This document shows, in pieces, positions 17,946-27,350 of a DNA stretch of 64,000 nucleotides (position 1 is the stretch's first letter; the number at the start of each line of letters is the position of its first letter). Origin of the DNA: Ancylobacter defluvii (GTDB lineage Bacteria > Pseudomonadota > Alphaproteobacteria > Rhizobiales > Xanthobacteraceae); NCBI RefSeq assembly GCF_018390605.1, contig NZ_JAHBGD010000005.1, positions 186,001 to 250,000 of the forward strand, in the 5' to 3' direction. Under the pieces are notes generated by a model. It saw only the letters and a list, made by a program, of their open reading frames with translations, was not told the origin of the DNA and ran no database searches. The position numbers were made by a program, and so were the translations under genes.

Positions 17946-19040
17946 TCACCACTCCAGAAACACGGCACCGGCCGCGCCGTTGCCGCCATCGCGTGCCACA
18001 CCGTCAAAGCAGCCGCCGGCCGATCCGCCGCAGCCGGGTCCGCCGCCGACCCACGCCGGCCCGAGCGAATAGGGTGCCGTGCCGGCGAGCCGCGGACAGC
18101 TACCGCCGGCACCTCCGGCCCATCCGGGACCGGCTGGCAAAGCGTTCGAGCCGCGCGCTCCCTGGAGGTTCAGGAAGCCGTCCGTCGAGGTGCCGCCGGC
18201 GGCGTTACTGGCTTGGTAGCCGCTGCTGATGCCGTAGCCGAAGCGCCCGCCAGTGCAGGAAATACGGGTCGAGAAAGACGACGTGCCGCCGTTCGTGCCA
18301 TTGCCGGCGAGTGTGCCGCCAAGCCCGCCCGCCCCGACCGTGATGGTGTAGAGATTGCCCGGCGCAACGGGATAAATGCCCTCGCCGTAGCCACCGCCGC
18401 CGCCGCCAGACGCTCCGCCATCAATGCCGCAGGCGCCGCCGCCGCCGCCGGCTCCGCCTACACTGGCCTTCACGCGGGTGCAGCCCTCAGGCGCCGTCCA
18501 GGGGTAAGAACCGGCGGCGATGTAGGCGACACCGTTGGACGGCAGCCCGGTAAAGCCGAGGGTTGTCAGCTCGTAGCGCGTGCCGAGATCGATGATGTCA
18601 AGGCACTGTCCGGCGGCCCAGTCTCCCAGCTGGATGGGAGCACCACCGGGCCGCGTGAGTTCGTCGGCCGCCAAGCCATCGACCTTCAGCGAGCAGCCCC
18701 CCGCGCCGGGCGCATAAGTCGCGAGCACGCGAAGCTTCATGCCGGGTTTGCGGGCGAGAACCGGCGGATACAGGGCGGCGGTCAGATCCGTCGCCGTCCC
18801 GCCGGCGCCAGCGGCATAGTTCAACGCTCCCGACTGGATGCCCACGGCTACCTGGGCGAAATCGCCGGCGGCGAGCGCTGCACCATTCAGGCTGGCGATC
18901 GTCGCCAATTCCTCCTGCACAGCGTTCAGCCAAGCGGCGGTTATTTCGGTGCCGGGGAATCCCGCGGTGTCGTTGCGGTCACGAAATCCGCGCCGCCCAC
19001 CGCCGATATCGATCCAGTCCAGACCGTTGACGCGATCCAT
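17946..19040 (-). CDS. Tail fibre with glycine-rich adhesin tip
   Basis: This is a 364-residue fibre. The N-terminal 60 residues (GFRDRNDTAGFPGTEITAAWLNAVQEELA) are a common attachment module of short phage fibres. The C-terminal half contains many runs of Gly, such as GGAGGGGGACGIDGG and GGGGGGYGEG, that form the polyglycine-sandwich type of adhesin tip known from several phages. This is the most likely receptor-binding protein of the prophage. Start ATG at 19040, 12 nt after gp48. Confidence 0.82.
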   Translation of the reverse strand: MDRVNGLDWIDIGGGRRGFRDRNDTAGFPGTEITAAWLNAVQEELATIASLNGAALAAGDFAQVAVGIQSGALNYAAGAGGTATDLTAALYPPVLARKPGMKLRVLATYAPGAGGCSLKVDGLAADELTRPGGAPIQLGDWAAGQCLDIIDLGTRYELTTLGFTGLPSNGVAYIAAGSYPWTAPEGCTRVKASVGGAGGGGGACGIDGGASGGGGGGYGEGIYPVAPGNLYTITVGAGGLGGTLAGNGTNGGTSSFSTRISCTGGRFGYGISSGYQASNAAGGTSTDGFLNLQGARGSNALPAGPGWAGGAGGSCPRLAGTAPYSLGPAWVGGGPGCGGSAGGCFDGVARDGGNGAAGAVFLEW

Positions 19041-19052
19041 CGTGAGCCTCGC

Positions 19053-19670
19053 TCAGCTTTCCCCGGCGTCGTCGGCCGGCAGGTAGGTGAAGAAAACGTC
19101 GGTGTGCGCGGGCGCCGCGCGACGGATGTCGCACTCGATGTCGGACAGCTCGATCTCGTAGGTCCGGCTTCCGGCGACGGCTCGGCCGGCCCGCGCCCGG
19201 CGCCACAGGCCGAGAGCGAGGCGAACGACCCAGACAAACTGCGACGGGTGATTGGTGAGGCGGTCGCCGGCACGGGCGACGCCGGCGCGGGTGAGCCTGA
19301 CCTCTTCGATCGTGATGACGACGCCACGCGCGGCCGCCATGGCGACGTAATAGGCGATCGACTGCCCGCCGCGGGCGACCCAGCGCTGATGGGCGAGCTG
19401 TTGCCGCCGGGCAACGGACAGAGCGGAGACATCGCGCCCGCACAGATCCGGCCCGAGCACCCGCTCGAAATCGCCAAGTGTGTCGGTCGCCGTGCGCGGG
19501 TCGACCTGTTCCATCATCGCCTCGGCGACCGCCTCGATCTCGGCGAACAGCGTCGCCGGCGCCGCGAGGATGGCGCCGATCAGGCTCCCGTCGCCGGCGC
19601 GCGGCCAGATCCAGCCCGGCGGCAGCTGCGACAGCAGTTCAGTGTGAGCGTCCTCGGCCGGGCGGCTCAT
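19053..19670 (-). CDS. Mu gp48-like tail protein (YmfQ/DUF2313)
   Basis: This is a 205-residue baseplate-periphery protein. The start LLSQLPPGWIWPRAGDG, the helix VAEAMMEQVDPRTATDTLGDFERVLG and the acidic C-terminus follow the DUF2313 pattern. It overlaps gp47 by ATGA and links baseplate to fibre, as in Mu. Confidence 0.82.
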   Translation of the reverse strand: MSRPAEDAHTELLSQLPPGWIWPRAGDGSLIGAILAAPATLFAEIEAVAEAMMEQVDPRTATDTLGDFERVLGPDLCGRDVSALSVARRQQLAHQRWVARGGQSIAYYVAMAAARGVVITIEEVRLTRAGVARAGDRLTNHPSQFVWVVRLALGLWRRARAGRAVAGSRTYEIELSDIECDIRRAAPAHTDVFFTYLPADDAGES

Positions 19671-20767
19671 TCGTCGGCCTCGAATGTGATGGTCCCCGGC
19701 ACCGACAGCTCGGTGGCGGCCGAGACGATGTCGGCGGTCGGGCTGATGAAGCGGTGGGCGTACTCGCCGGCGGCCGACGACACCGCCTCAGACAGGCGGG
19801 AGAAGCGCAGCCGGCCGCCGATCTCGGCCTCGGCGGCGAAGAAGGTGCGGGCGGCGGTCTTCACCGCTTCCTGCACGGCAAAGGTCGAGGGATCGAGCAC
19901 CAGCGTGATGTTGCGCGGCACGATGACGGCGGGGATCACCGCACACTCGGCGGTCACCGGCCGCACCTCGTCGAGATAGGTGCCGATCGCTTCCAGCTCG
20001 GTCTCGGTCGGGGCGCGCGGGTTCGCCTTGGTGCCCATGGCGATGGCGACGCCGACCGAACCCCGGCCGACCCAGTTGGGCAGCGTCTTCACGTGAGAGG
20101 CGGCGAACTGGTTCTGCACCCAGCGCGGATAGTCGAAGCTGGCGCCGCCATGGGCGGGCTCGCGGATGCGCTCCAGCAGGCGGGAGAGCAGCGAGGGATC
20201 GCGCTCGATCTCGGCGCCGCCGGTGACGCCGGCGTCGTCGATGGTGGCGAGCTGCTCGGTGAGGCCGGGGATCGTCTCAAGCAAGCTCAGTTGCAGGCCG
20301 GCGGCAGCGTTGCCGATGGTGCCCGCGCTGGTGGCGCGGACGGTCAGCGAGGCGGTGCCGTCGATAGCAATGGTTTCGGCCTCGGTCACCTCATAGGTGA
20401 CGCCGGTGCCCTGCAGCAGCCGCCCGGCCGGAACCACCGTATCCGGCACGCCGACGACGCCGGCCTTACCGATGGCGAAGGTCGCGGGCCGGCGGGCAAT
20501 GCCCCAAATCGAGGCGTGGCGGACGAGGTATTCGGCCTCGGCGGTGTCGGGGAAATACTGCTGCCCCCACCATTTGAGATGCAGATGCACCTCGTAGAGG
20601 CCGAGCACGAAGGTGCGGATGATGATGCCGAACATGCCGCGCGGCGAGCGCACGGCCCGCGCCAACTCGGCCGGGTTGACATCGGGCCGCACCTTGCGGA
20701 TCTCGGTCTCGACCAAGGTTTCGAGCCGGCGGGTGAGCGTGGTGGGATCGGAAATCGGGAACGGCAT
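19667..20767 (-). CDS. Baseplate protein J-like (Mu gp47)
   Basis: This 366-residue structural protein belongs to the baseplate wedge family shared by P2 gpJ and Mu gp47. N-terminal LVETEIRKVRPDVNPAELARAVRS and the middle GTAGNAAAG-type turn (SAGTIGNAAAGLQLSL) are typical, as is PNWVGRGSVGVAIA. It is 1 nt downstream of gp46 and overlaps gp48. Wedges of this protein form the ring around the tail spike and link it to the fibres. Confidence 0.92.
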   Translation of the reverse strand: MPFPISDPTTLTRRLETLVETEIRKVRPDVNPAELARAVRSPRGMFGIIIRTFVLGLYEVHLHLKWWGQQYFPDTAEAEYLVRHASIWGIARRPATFAIGKAGVVGVPDTVVPAGRLLQGTGVTYEVTEAETIAIDGTASLTVRATSAGTIGNAAAGLQLSLLETIPGLTEQLATIDDAGVTGGAEIERDPSLLSRLLERIREPAHGGASFDYPRWVQNQFAASHVKTLPNWVGRGSVGVAIAMGTKANPRAPTETELEAIGTYLDEVRPVTAECAVIPAVIVPRNITLVLDPSTFAVQEAVKTAARTFFAAEAEIGGRLRFSRLSEAVSSAAGEYAHRFISPTADIVSAATELSVPGTITFEADE

Positions 20768-20768
20768 G

Positions 20769-21239
20769 TCAGGCGCCCCCGACCCGCTGTGTCGTGCGCA
20801 GCGGGCGGCCGTCAGCCACCACGACGATGCCGAGCATCTGCGGGCGCACCCAGGTCACTTCGATCTTGGCCGCCTTGCCGGTTTCCTCTTCCACCCAGGC
20901 GAAGGCTTCCTTCATCCACTCTTCCGCCATGCGGCGGGTGATCTCGTTGGCCTTGGCACGCTCCAGAAGCCACAGCCGCGAGCCGATCTGGCGGAAGGCG
21001 ATGTCGAGGGCGTCGCCGGCCCAGCCGCGCCGCTCGACGAAGGACACCGGCTGATTGAGTTCGCTGATGCCGGAGGGCAGCTCGTCATCGAGGCGCGCGC
21101 GGCGATCCGAGCCGAAGCTGATCAGCATCGGCGTCGCCGGCGTCTCGTCGATCAACAGGTCGGCGTCGTCGCCGAGCTGCAGGTCGCAGCGGCGCGTCGC
21201 CGGATCGAAGACGAGTGCGAGATCGAAGAAATCAGCCAT
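20769..21239 (-). CDS. Mu gp46-like baseplate protein (GP46 family)
   Basis: This 156-residue protein of the phage GP46 family belongs to the GPW/gp25-like wedge group. It has D-rich N-terminal CDLQLGDDADLLIDE and the conserved RRGWAGD block. The ATG at 21239 has no good ribosome binding site, and 37 nt upstream lies one of the three conserved palindromes (see 21271-21295). That raises the possibility that this gene opens a late transcript. Confidence 0.88.
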   Translation of the reverse strand: MADFFDLALVFDPATRRCDLQLGDDADLLIDETPATPMLISFGSDRRARLDDELPSGISELNQPVSFVERRGWAGDALDIAFRQIGSRLWLLERAKANEITRRMAEEWMKEAFAWVEEETGKAAKIEVTWVRPQMLGIVVVADGRPLRTTQRVGGA

Positions 21240-21270
21240 GACAGGCAGTTTCGCGCGCGCGCGAGCCTGC

Positions 21271-21295
21271 GTTCATGGCCGCAGATGCGGCCTAG
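21271..21295. promoter_or_regulatory. Late-region palindrome, copy 1 (between gp45 and gp46)
   Basis: The palindrome ggccgc-agat-gcggcc (21277-21292) is flanked by gttcat on the left and by the TAG stop of gp45 on the right. The same 25-bp unit recurs at 33593-33617 and 41835-41859. Distance to the gp46 ATG is 37 nt. Candidate site for the Mor/C-type late activator. Confidence 0.6.
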
Positions 21296-21858
21296 ACCGA
21301 TGGGTCGGGATCGGGGCCGATGACGATGGGGTGGGACGATACAATCTTGTCGGACTGCACCACGATCCATTTGTCGCCGAGGCGCAGCTTCACCATGTCG
21401 TCGGTGATGGTGACGCGCGGCGCGCTCTCGCCGGTGCCCTTGCGCAGGCGGATGACGTCGTCGGTCAGCTCCACCTGGTTGTCCTTCACCTCGGCCAGAA
21501 CCTTGTTCGGCGAGATGACATGGACGGTGCCGTCCGCCTTGCAATGCACGCGGTTGCCGAGGATGGCGTAGAGCGCCGCCTCCCCCTCGGCGAGATTGCC
21601 GAGCCGGTTGCCGGGCGAGCCGGCCGGCAGCGCCACAAGGTCGCTCTGGTCGCCACCGATCGCCAGCAGGATCACCACGCCGTTCTTGGGCGGCCGGCTG
21701 GAAACGCCGAAGAGCTGCAGCACCTCAACATCGGTGCGCGAATGGCCGGCCCACGCCTGCACGTCGACGGTCTGGCTCTCGCCCGTGTCGGCCGAGCGGC
21801 GGATGACGCCTCGGGCGATGACGCCCCGGAGTTGGCGGGCGAGTTCCGTCCAGCTCAT
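21292..21858 (-). CDS. Baseplate spike protein (Mu gp45, gpV family)
   Basis: This 188-residue protein forms the membrane-piercing trimeric spike at the tail tip. It has the OB-fold N-terminus (GESQTVDVQAWAGH) and a beta-helical C-terminal stalk with repeats DGTVHVISPNKVLAEVK and DDVIRLRKGTGES, ending HPIVIGPDPDPSV. The end lacks the metal-binding HxH tip of Mu gp45. Overlaps gp44 by ATGA. Confidence 0.88.
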   Translation of the reverse strand: MSWTELARQLRGVIARGVIRRSADTGESQTVDVQAWAGHSRTDVEVLQLFGVSSRPPKNGVVILLAIGGDQSDLVALPAGSPGNRLGNLAEGEAALYAILGNRVHCKADGTVHVISPNKVLAEVKDNQVELTDDVIRLRKGTGESAPRVTITDDMVKLRLGDKWIVVQSDKIVSSHPIVIGPDPDPSV

Positions 21859-23093
21859 GGCGTCACCAGCGGGTACGCGGTGCTGTCGAGCGGCCCGCTC
21901 GATTTCTTGCCGCCCTTCTTGTGGTTGGTCCGGCGCGAGCCCACCGGCTCGGTGTCATAAGCGTCGGGCGAGGTGACGCGCAGCCGGGTGCGGGCGCCGT
22001 CATTCTCCGAATACACATAGGTGACGCCGGCGATCAGCATGTCGCGCGAGATCAGCATGAAGTCGTCGGCGACGTCGGCCAGCTCGTTGCAGCGCCACAG
22101 CTCCCGGCGCTCGCCTGCCCGCCAGTCCTTCACCTCATATTCGAGGCTCTCCGACGAGCCGCGCGCCGTGCGCTCCATCCACTCGGCCTGTTTCTGCGCG
22201 CCCTCGGCGGTGAGCTGGGTTCGGCCGAGCGTCACCAGCGGGCGGTAGCGCTTCATGTCGGGATCGGTCGCCTTGCCCTCGATCGTGACGCCGGCCGTCT
22301 CGACCGCGTCCTGTTCGTCGATCCAGTCGGACGGGTCGCCTTCCAGCGGCGCGGCGGTGGAGTCGAGCCGGGCGGACTGGCGGCGCTTGCCGCCGGCCTT
22401 CTCGGCCTGCCCCTTCACGCGGTACTCGCTGTGCCGCTGTTCGACGGAGAACTCGCCCGAGGCGGAGATGATGTTGCCCGGCATCCGCAGCGGCGCCGGC
22501 GCCCGGCGCGCGCCGGTCTTGGTGAGCACGATGGCGCCGACGCCGTCCGAGGTGGCGAGGACGCCGCGCTGGCGCAGACCCTTCTCGATCGCCGACAGGG
22601 CGGTCTCGCCACAGTCGAGCACGTAGCGATCGAAGGGCGCGCCGACATCGACCTCGGTCCGCACCGTCATGCCGTAAGGCTTGACGATCTCCTCGATAAC
22701 CTTGTCGACGGTCTTACCCTTGAACTCGCTCGGCCCGTCGACCGTCGCCGCGCCGTCGATCAGGTCGCGTGCCTTGTCGGAACCGGAGATGCTGACACTG
22801 GCCTCGCCATCGGACACGCGCGGCGAGACGGTGTCCACCCAGCCCTTCAGCACCGTCTCGCCGTCGATCCGCAGCTCGGCGGTGAGGCCGAGCACCACGG
22901 CCGAGCCATAGGACGCCAGCGTCGCGAAGATGAGTGCCGACACCGAACGTGTCGCGTCGCGCAGCTCAACGGTAAATGAGCTGGTCATGTCCTGCATGTC
23001 GCGGATGATCTCGACTGAGGTCCATTCGGAAAACGGCGTGCCGGCCAGCAGCAGCGCTATGCGGCGGGTGGGTGAGTAGACGGGAAGGGTCAC
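21855..23093 (-). CDS. Mu gp44 (P)-like baseplate hub protein
   Basis: This is a 412-residue protein of the late-control D/gp44 hub family, the counterpart of P2 gpD and T4 gp27. Features are the N-terminal WTSVEIIRDMQDMTSSFTVEL, the PFDRYVLDCGETALSAIEKGLRQRG segment and a C-terminal basic stretch. The start is a GTG at 23093, overlapping the gp43 stop as GTGA. It should carry the gp45 spike. Confidence 0.88.
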   Translation of the reverse strand: MTLPVYSPTRRIALLLAGTPFSEWTSVEIIRDMQDMTSSFTVELRDATRSVSALIFATLASYGSAVVLGLTAELRIDGETVLKGWVDTVSPRVSDGEASVSISGSDKARDLIDGAATVDGPSEFKGKTVDKVIEEIVKPYGMTVRTEVDVGAPFDRYVLDCGETALSAIEKGLRQRGVLATSDGVGAIVLTKTGARRAPAPLRMPGNIISASGEFSVEQRHSEYRVKGQAEKAGGKRRQSARLDSTAAPLEGDPSDWIDEQDAVETAGVTIEGKATDPDMKRYRPLVTLGRTQLTAEGAQKQAEWMERTARGSSESLEYEVKDWRAGERRELWRCNELADVADDFMLISRDMLIAGVTYVYSENDGARTRLRVTSPDAYDTEPVGSRRTNHKKGGKKSSGPLDSTAYPLVTP

Positions 23094-24370
23094 AGCAGGA
23101 TCTCGATCGTCTCAGTGGTGATGACGCCGGGGTGGCGCAGTCGGTTGCGGGTGACGATGTCCTCAAACATCGCCACCACCGCGCGCGGATCGTCGCCGGC
23201 GAAATGCTGGGCGATCAGCCATGCCGAGATCCCGGCCGGCGGGCGCACGGTGATGACGGACGGCAGGCGGCCGATGATTTCGTTGAGGTCGCGGGCGAGC
23301 GCGGCGCGCAGATCACCAACCGCCCGCCACAGTCCGGCGCCCGCCGCCGGATCGTCATAGGCGAAGGTCGCGGTCTCGCCGGCGAGGCCCGCCAACTCGT
23401 CGTCCAGGGCGGCGCGCACGGTGGTGGCGTCCTGCCGGCTTTCATAGTCGATGTCCGCCGCCGCCCGCACCGCCTCGGCGACGAGGCCGACGCGCATGGC
23501 GAGCGCCACGGAAGCGGCCGGCGTGTTCAGCGTCTCGACGTCGGCCAGCTCGCCGGCGACGGCTCGTAGCAGCGTCACGGCGCGGCGGGCGCTGATCGGC
23601 TTGGCAGGCGCGACGTAACCCGCCGCCGGGCTGATCGCCGAAGGTGCCGCGGTGACGCCGGCGGCGGCGATCGGCGCGCCGATCGCGACCACGGCGGCGG
23701 CGAGCTGCGCCGGCGCGGCACCGCCGCCATCCGCCGCGACCGCGTCGGCAACCGCCTCGATCGCCGACGCCACGGTCGGCGACAGGCCGGACACCTCGGG
23801 CGCGGCCGACACGGTATCGTCGACCAGGGCGGCGCAGGCGGTCGCGGTGTCATGCGCATGCGACAGCACCGCCACGGCCGAGACGCCGGCAAGCGCCAGC
23901 GAGACGAAGGAGGCGGCGGCGGTGATGACGCCGTCCACGGCGCCGAGCAGGCCGGCAAGGGTCGACACCACCGGCGCGAGGCTGGTGCGCACGGGGGTAA
24001 GGGTGGCATCGAAGGTGATGAGCCCGAGCGCGCGATCGCTGAAGCGGATGACCGCCGGCTGTTCCGCGACGACCGACATCTCGCCGAGCCACGGGTGCAG
24101 CAGCGTGGCGATGCCGGGCGCCTCGAACGCCGCCTGCAGGGCGAGGGCGCGGACGACGTAATCCTCGCCGACATAGACGCCGGTGACGTGGATGACGCCG
24201 GGCGCTCGCCCGAAATCATCGAGCCCCGGCGCGTCTATGCCGGGGAAATAGGTGAGCAGCAGCCGTCGGCCGGCCTCATGATCCGAATCCGGCATGAAGA
24301 AGGGCACGCCACGGAACATGGCCGGCAACAGGCCCGGCAGATGGTCGAAAGCGTCGTCGAAGAGGCCCAT
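23090..24370 (-). CDS. Mu gp43 (N)-like DNA circularisation/tail protein
   Basis: This is a 426-residue protein of the DNA-circularisation N-terminal family (Mu N), a tail-tip component despite the name. N-terminal FRGVPFFMPDSDHEAGRRLLLTYFPG is diagnostic. The middle is low-complexity Ala/Val-rich. The ATG at 24370 overlaps the tape measure stop by TGATG; an in-frame upstream codon at 24373 is less likely. Confidence 0.88.
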   Translation of the reverse strand: MGLFDDAFDHLPGLLPAMFRGVPFFMPDSDHEAGRRLLLTYFPGIDAPGLDDFGRAPGVIHVTGVYVGEDYVVRALALQAAFEAPGIATLLHPWLGEMSVVAEQPAVIRFSDRALGLITFDATLTPVRTSLAPVVSTLAGLLGAVDGVITAAASFVSLALAGVSAVAVLSHAHDTATACAALVDDTVSAAPEVSGLSPTVASAIEAVADAVAADGGGAAPAQLAAAVVAIGAPIAAAGVTAAPSAISPAAGYVAPAKPISARRAVTLLRAVAGELADVETLNTPAASVALAMRVGLVAEAVRAAADIDYESRQDATTVRAALDDELAGLAGETATFAYDDPAAGAGLWRAVGDLRAALARDLNEIIGRLPSVITVRPPAGISAWLIAQHFAGDDPRAVVAMFEDIVTRNRLRHPGVITTETIEILL

Positions 24371-26736
24371 CACACCCGCCCGACCATGCGGCCATTATTG
24401 GCGACCTTCATCGGCACGTCGGCATTGCTGCTCTCGGCGCGCTCGATCTGGCTACCGGGCGCCGCCGACACCACGATCTGCCCGCCGATCTGGGCGCGGC
24501 CGCCGGGCACGGCGGCGGCGAAGCGATTGCCGCCGGCCGCCGGCGCGAAGCCCTGCCGATCGACCGGCCCGGTCGGGTTGCCCATGGGATCGGTCTGCGG
24601 GATCTGCGGCGTGTTGTCATTGGCACCGCCACCGCCCAACCCGCCCGGCAGGGTCGGCCAGCGGATGATGCCTCCGAGATTGATGGTACCGATCCAGCTC
24701 AGGATCTTGCCCGGCAGCCCGGAGAAGAAGCTGGCGAGGCCGTCGACGGCGGCTTTCAGGCCATCGGCGATGGCGTTGCCGACGTTGGTGCCGAGCGCAA
24801 TCCAATCGGCGTCGCTCATGTTCGATAGATCGTCGATCACCTTGTTCAGCGCCGCGAGCGCGCGCGGGCCTAGGTCGGAGAACCATTTGGAGACGGCACC
24901 ACCATCACCGCCGAGGGCGTTGACGATGCTCCCCGGAAGCCCGGTCGCCCAATCGATCACCGACTGCGCCGCCGAGGCGAGCCCCGGCCCCCAACGTTCC
25001 GACAGGGCGGTCCACGCGGCGCCGACCATAAGGCCGATGCCGCGCACGATTTTGACCAGCTTGGAGGGCACGCCGCCGAATGCCTGATCCGCCATAGCCA
25101 GCAGCTGCGAGCCCAACCGGCGGATGATGCCGAGCACCGCCGGCCCGGCGCCCGTGAACGCCGCCTTCATCTTGGAGAGGCCGGCGTCGACGCCCGCCCA
25201 GTCGCCCCGGAACAGCGCCTTGAAGGTATCGACGAAGGCCGAGCCGAACTCCTGCACCTTTCCCCAAATCTCCTGAAAGAACGGGGCGAAGTTCTCCCAG
25301 TCGGCATAGATGAGGTAGGCAAGGCCGGCGAGTGCGGCGACGACCAGGCCGATCGGCGACAGCACGAAGCCGACAATGCTGGCCAGCACACCGAAGGCCG
25401 CCGACAGCACGCTCATGACCGGGACGAGAACCGCGAGCCCGGCGACCAGGACAAGGAACGCACCGGCGACGCCGAGCACGGTGTCGATGACGCCGGGATA
25501 GGCAGCGTCGATCTGCTGGACCCAGCCGAGCGCCGCGATGCCCCATTGATTGAGGATGGGTACATTGGCGCCGAACGCATTGCCGACCCTTCGGGCCGCC
25601 TGCGTCATGATCTCTTCGCCGATGCCGACTTGCGTCTGCAGCCCCTCCCACTGGGTTTGGAAATCCTTGGCGATCACGTCGAGCCCGGCGTTCTGAATCT
25701 CCTTTTTGAACTCCTGGTACTTCTCGATATTCGCGAGCATCGGCAGGAGGAAGTCGAGCACCTGCATGTCGCCGAAGATCTGCGACAGCTTCCCCGATCC
25801 ACCGAGCGCGCGGATCTGCTCGACGGCGGCGGTGGCCGCCTGCGCATCGCTCATGCCCTCCTTCTTGTGCTGCTTGAAGAAGTCGAGCGCCTGCTTCTGG
25901 CTCACGCCGGTGAGCTTCATCACCTTCTGGATCGACGCCTCGACCGGGTTGATGCCCTTGGCGGCGGCGTTTTGCATCACGCCCAGGATGTCAACGCCGA
26001 AATCCTTGAAGTTCTTGACGGCGTCCGGCGACAGCACCTTGGAGAGATAGTTCTTGAAGTTGTTCGCCGCCGCCGAGGTGTTGTCGGTGCCGAACATGGC
26101 GATCTGCAGCGAGGCGCCGAGCGTCTCCACCGCCTCCATGCCGTTGATCTTGAATTTGGTGAACTGGGCGGCCAGTTCCGGCAGCTCTTTCGCCATGTCG
26201 CGGAACTCGAACCGGCCGAGCTTGCCGGCGGTGACGAGCTTGGCGAGGGCCAGCTCCACCTGCTCGGCCGGCACGCCGAGCGAGTTGGTGAGCGCGAAGC
26301 CCACCTTGGCGACGTCATCCGGCAACGCCGAAGCCGCCTTGGACACGCGCCCGATCGTTGGCATCAGCTTGTTCACCAGAGCATCGTCCATGCCCGAGGC
26401 GATCAGTAGCCCTCCGGCCTTGGCGAGGTCCGACGAAGCGATGCCGACCTGCAGGGCGAGTTCGCTATAGGTGCCGGCAAGCGACCTGATCCGGGCCTCG
26501 GCGGCATTGCCCGATAAGCCGGCCGTGACGACGATGTCGCGCAAGACCTGATCGAAGGCAGCGGCCGAGGCGATGGGAGCCGCGAAGCTGATCGCGGCGG
26601 CAGCGGCGCCGAGGATGCCGATGCGCTGGCCGAGCTGGGCGAACTGGGCGAACTTGCGCTGCAGCGCTGTGAGCGGCGCGGTGAGGTGATCGACCAGCCG
26701 CACCAGAACCGAGACGTCCATCGTGCGGCCGGCCAT
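24370..26736 (-). CDS. Tail tape measure protein (Mu gp42-like)
   Basis: This 788-residue protein sets tail length and follows the tail assembly chaperone, as in all contractile-tail phages. The first half is helical (VLVRLVDHLTAPLTALQRKFAQFAQ), with the TP901-type tape measure motif ASGMDDALVNKLMPTIGRVSKAAS. A hydrophobic stretch of several membrane-like segments lies near residues 420-490. A good ribosome binding site (GGAGCG) lies inside the end of the frameshift extension at 26746. Confidence 0.93.
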   Translation of the reverse strand: MAGRTMDVSVLVRLVDHLTAPLTALQRKFAQFAQLGQRIGILGAAAAAISFAAPIASAAAFDQVLRDIVVTAGLSGNAAEARIRSLAGTYSELALQVGIASSDLAKAGGLLIASGMDDALVNKLMPTIGRVSKAASALPDDVAKVGFALTNSLGVPAEQVELALAKLVTAGKLGRFEFRDMAKELPELAAQFTKFKINGMEAVETLGASLQIAMFGTDNTSAAANNFKNYLSKVLSPDAVKNFKDFGVDILGVMQNAAAKGINPVEASIQKVMKLTGVSQKQALDFFKQHKKEGMSDAQAATAAVEQIRALGGSGKLSQIFGDMQVLDFLLPMLANIEKYQEFKKEIQNAGLDVIAKDFQTQWEGLQTQVGIGEEIMTQAARRVGNAFGANVPILNQWGIAALGWVQQIDAAYPGVIDTVLGVAGAFLVLVAGLAVLVPVMSVLSAAFGVLASIVGFVLSPIGLVVAALAGLAYLIYADWENFAPFFQEIWGKVQEFGSAFVDTFKALFRGDWAGVDAGLSKMKAAFTGAGPAVLGIIRRLGSQLLAMADQAFGGVPSKLVKIVRGIGLMVGAAWTALSERWGPGLASAAQSVIDWATGLPGSIVNALGGDGGAVSKWFSDLGPRALAALNKVIDDLSNMSDADWIALGTNVGNAIADGLKAAVDGLASFFSGLPGKILSWIGTINLGGIIRWPTLPGGLGGGGANDNTPQIPQTDPMGNPTGPVDRQGFAPAAGGNRFAAAVPGGRAQIGGQIVVSAAPGSQIERAESSNADVPMKVANNGRMVGRV

Positions 26737-26745
26737 ATCACGCTC

Positions 26746-27350
26746 CTAGTTGTCTTTGATGAGGTCGGCCTCGTGCTTTCGGTAGGCCATGATGCAGTTC
26801 CACCAGAACCGCGCCCGCTCGAAATCGAAGCTCTCGATCTCCTCGGCCGAGAACCCGCTAAGGGCGGCGAGGCCGCCCAGGATCACGAACGGGTCTTGCC
26901 CTTGGGGCCATCGCCGAAAAAAGACGCCACCACCGTCGAAGCGTCGGCGATGTCGGCCGCCGACATGTTGTCGTAGACCTTGCCCATCACAGCCTCATTG
27001 ATGCCGGCGGAACGCGCCAGCATCACGATCGGCTTGTGCGCCTCGGCAGTCGCCGCCACCGCGCGCAGATCCGCGCCGTTGAGTTCGCGGAAAGTCAGGA
27101 CGTCGATGGTTTCCTGCCGATCGCCATGATGCGACGATTTGCGGAGGATGGCGACGGGCCGGCGCAGCGGCAGCGAGACCGAGCCGTTCGGATTGCGCTG
27201 CGCCCTGGTCGGCAGCTCGCCGCCGAGGCCGGCGTCTTCGTCGACAACCACAACCGGGTGGTCATCGACCACGACCGCAGAGGCCGGGGCCGGGCTCCGC
27301 TCCTCGTCGTCGCTGATCACGATGGGTGCGGTGCTGTTGTGGGTGCTCAA
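26746..27350 (-). CDS. Tail assembly chaperone gp41, with -1 frameshift extension
   Basis: The zero-frame product is 155 residues (stop at 26883-26885) and belongs to the Mu gp41 tail assembly family. Start is TTG at 27350, with GAGGAG upstream and a TTGA overlap with the tube gene. A heptamer T TTT TTC at 26922-26916 is in the right phase for -1 slippage. The -1 frame from there stays open to TAG at 26746-26748 and encodes 56 residues, including GFSAEEIESFDFERARFWWNC. The fusion would be 201 residues. Tail chaperones of many phages are made this way, as short and extended forms in unequal amounts, and both help assemble the tail around the tape measure. Confidence 0.85.
26916..26922 (-). other. 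Programmed -1 frameshift slippery site (T TTT TTC)
   Basis: The heptamer is in register with codons TCT TTT TTC (Ser-Phe-Phe) of gp41. It fits the X XXY YYZ rule exactly. The 57-codon continuation in the -1 frame has a protein-like composition and ends 9 nt before the tape measure start. Confidence 0.8.

Noticed and set aside
17946-18480. Possible CRISPR-like or minisatellite repeat
   Set aside because: Apparent repetition is due to glycine codons (ggc/ggt runs) of the adhesin tip. There are no constant repeats with spacers of uniform length.
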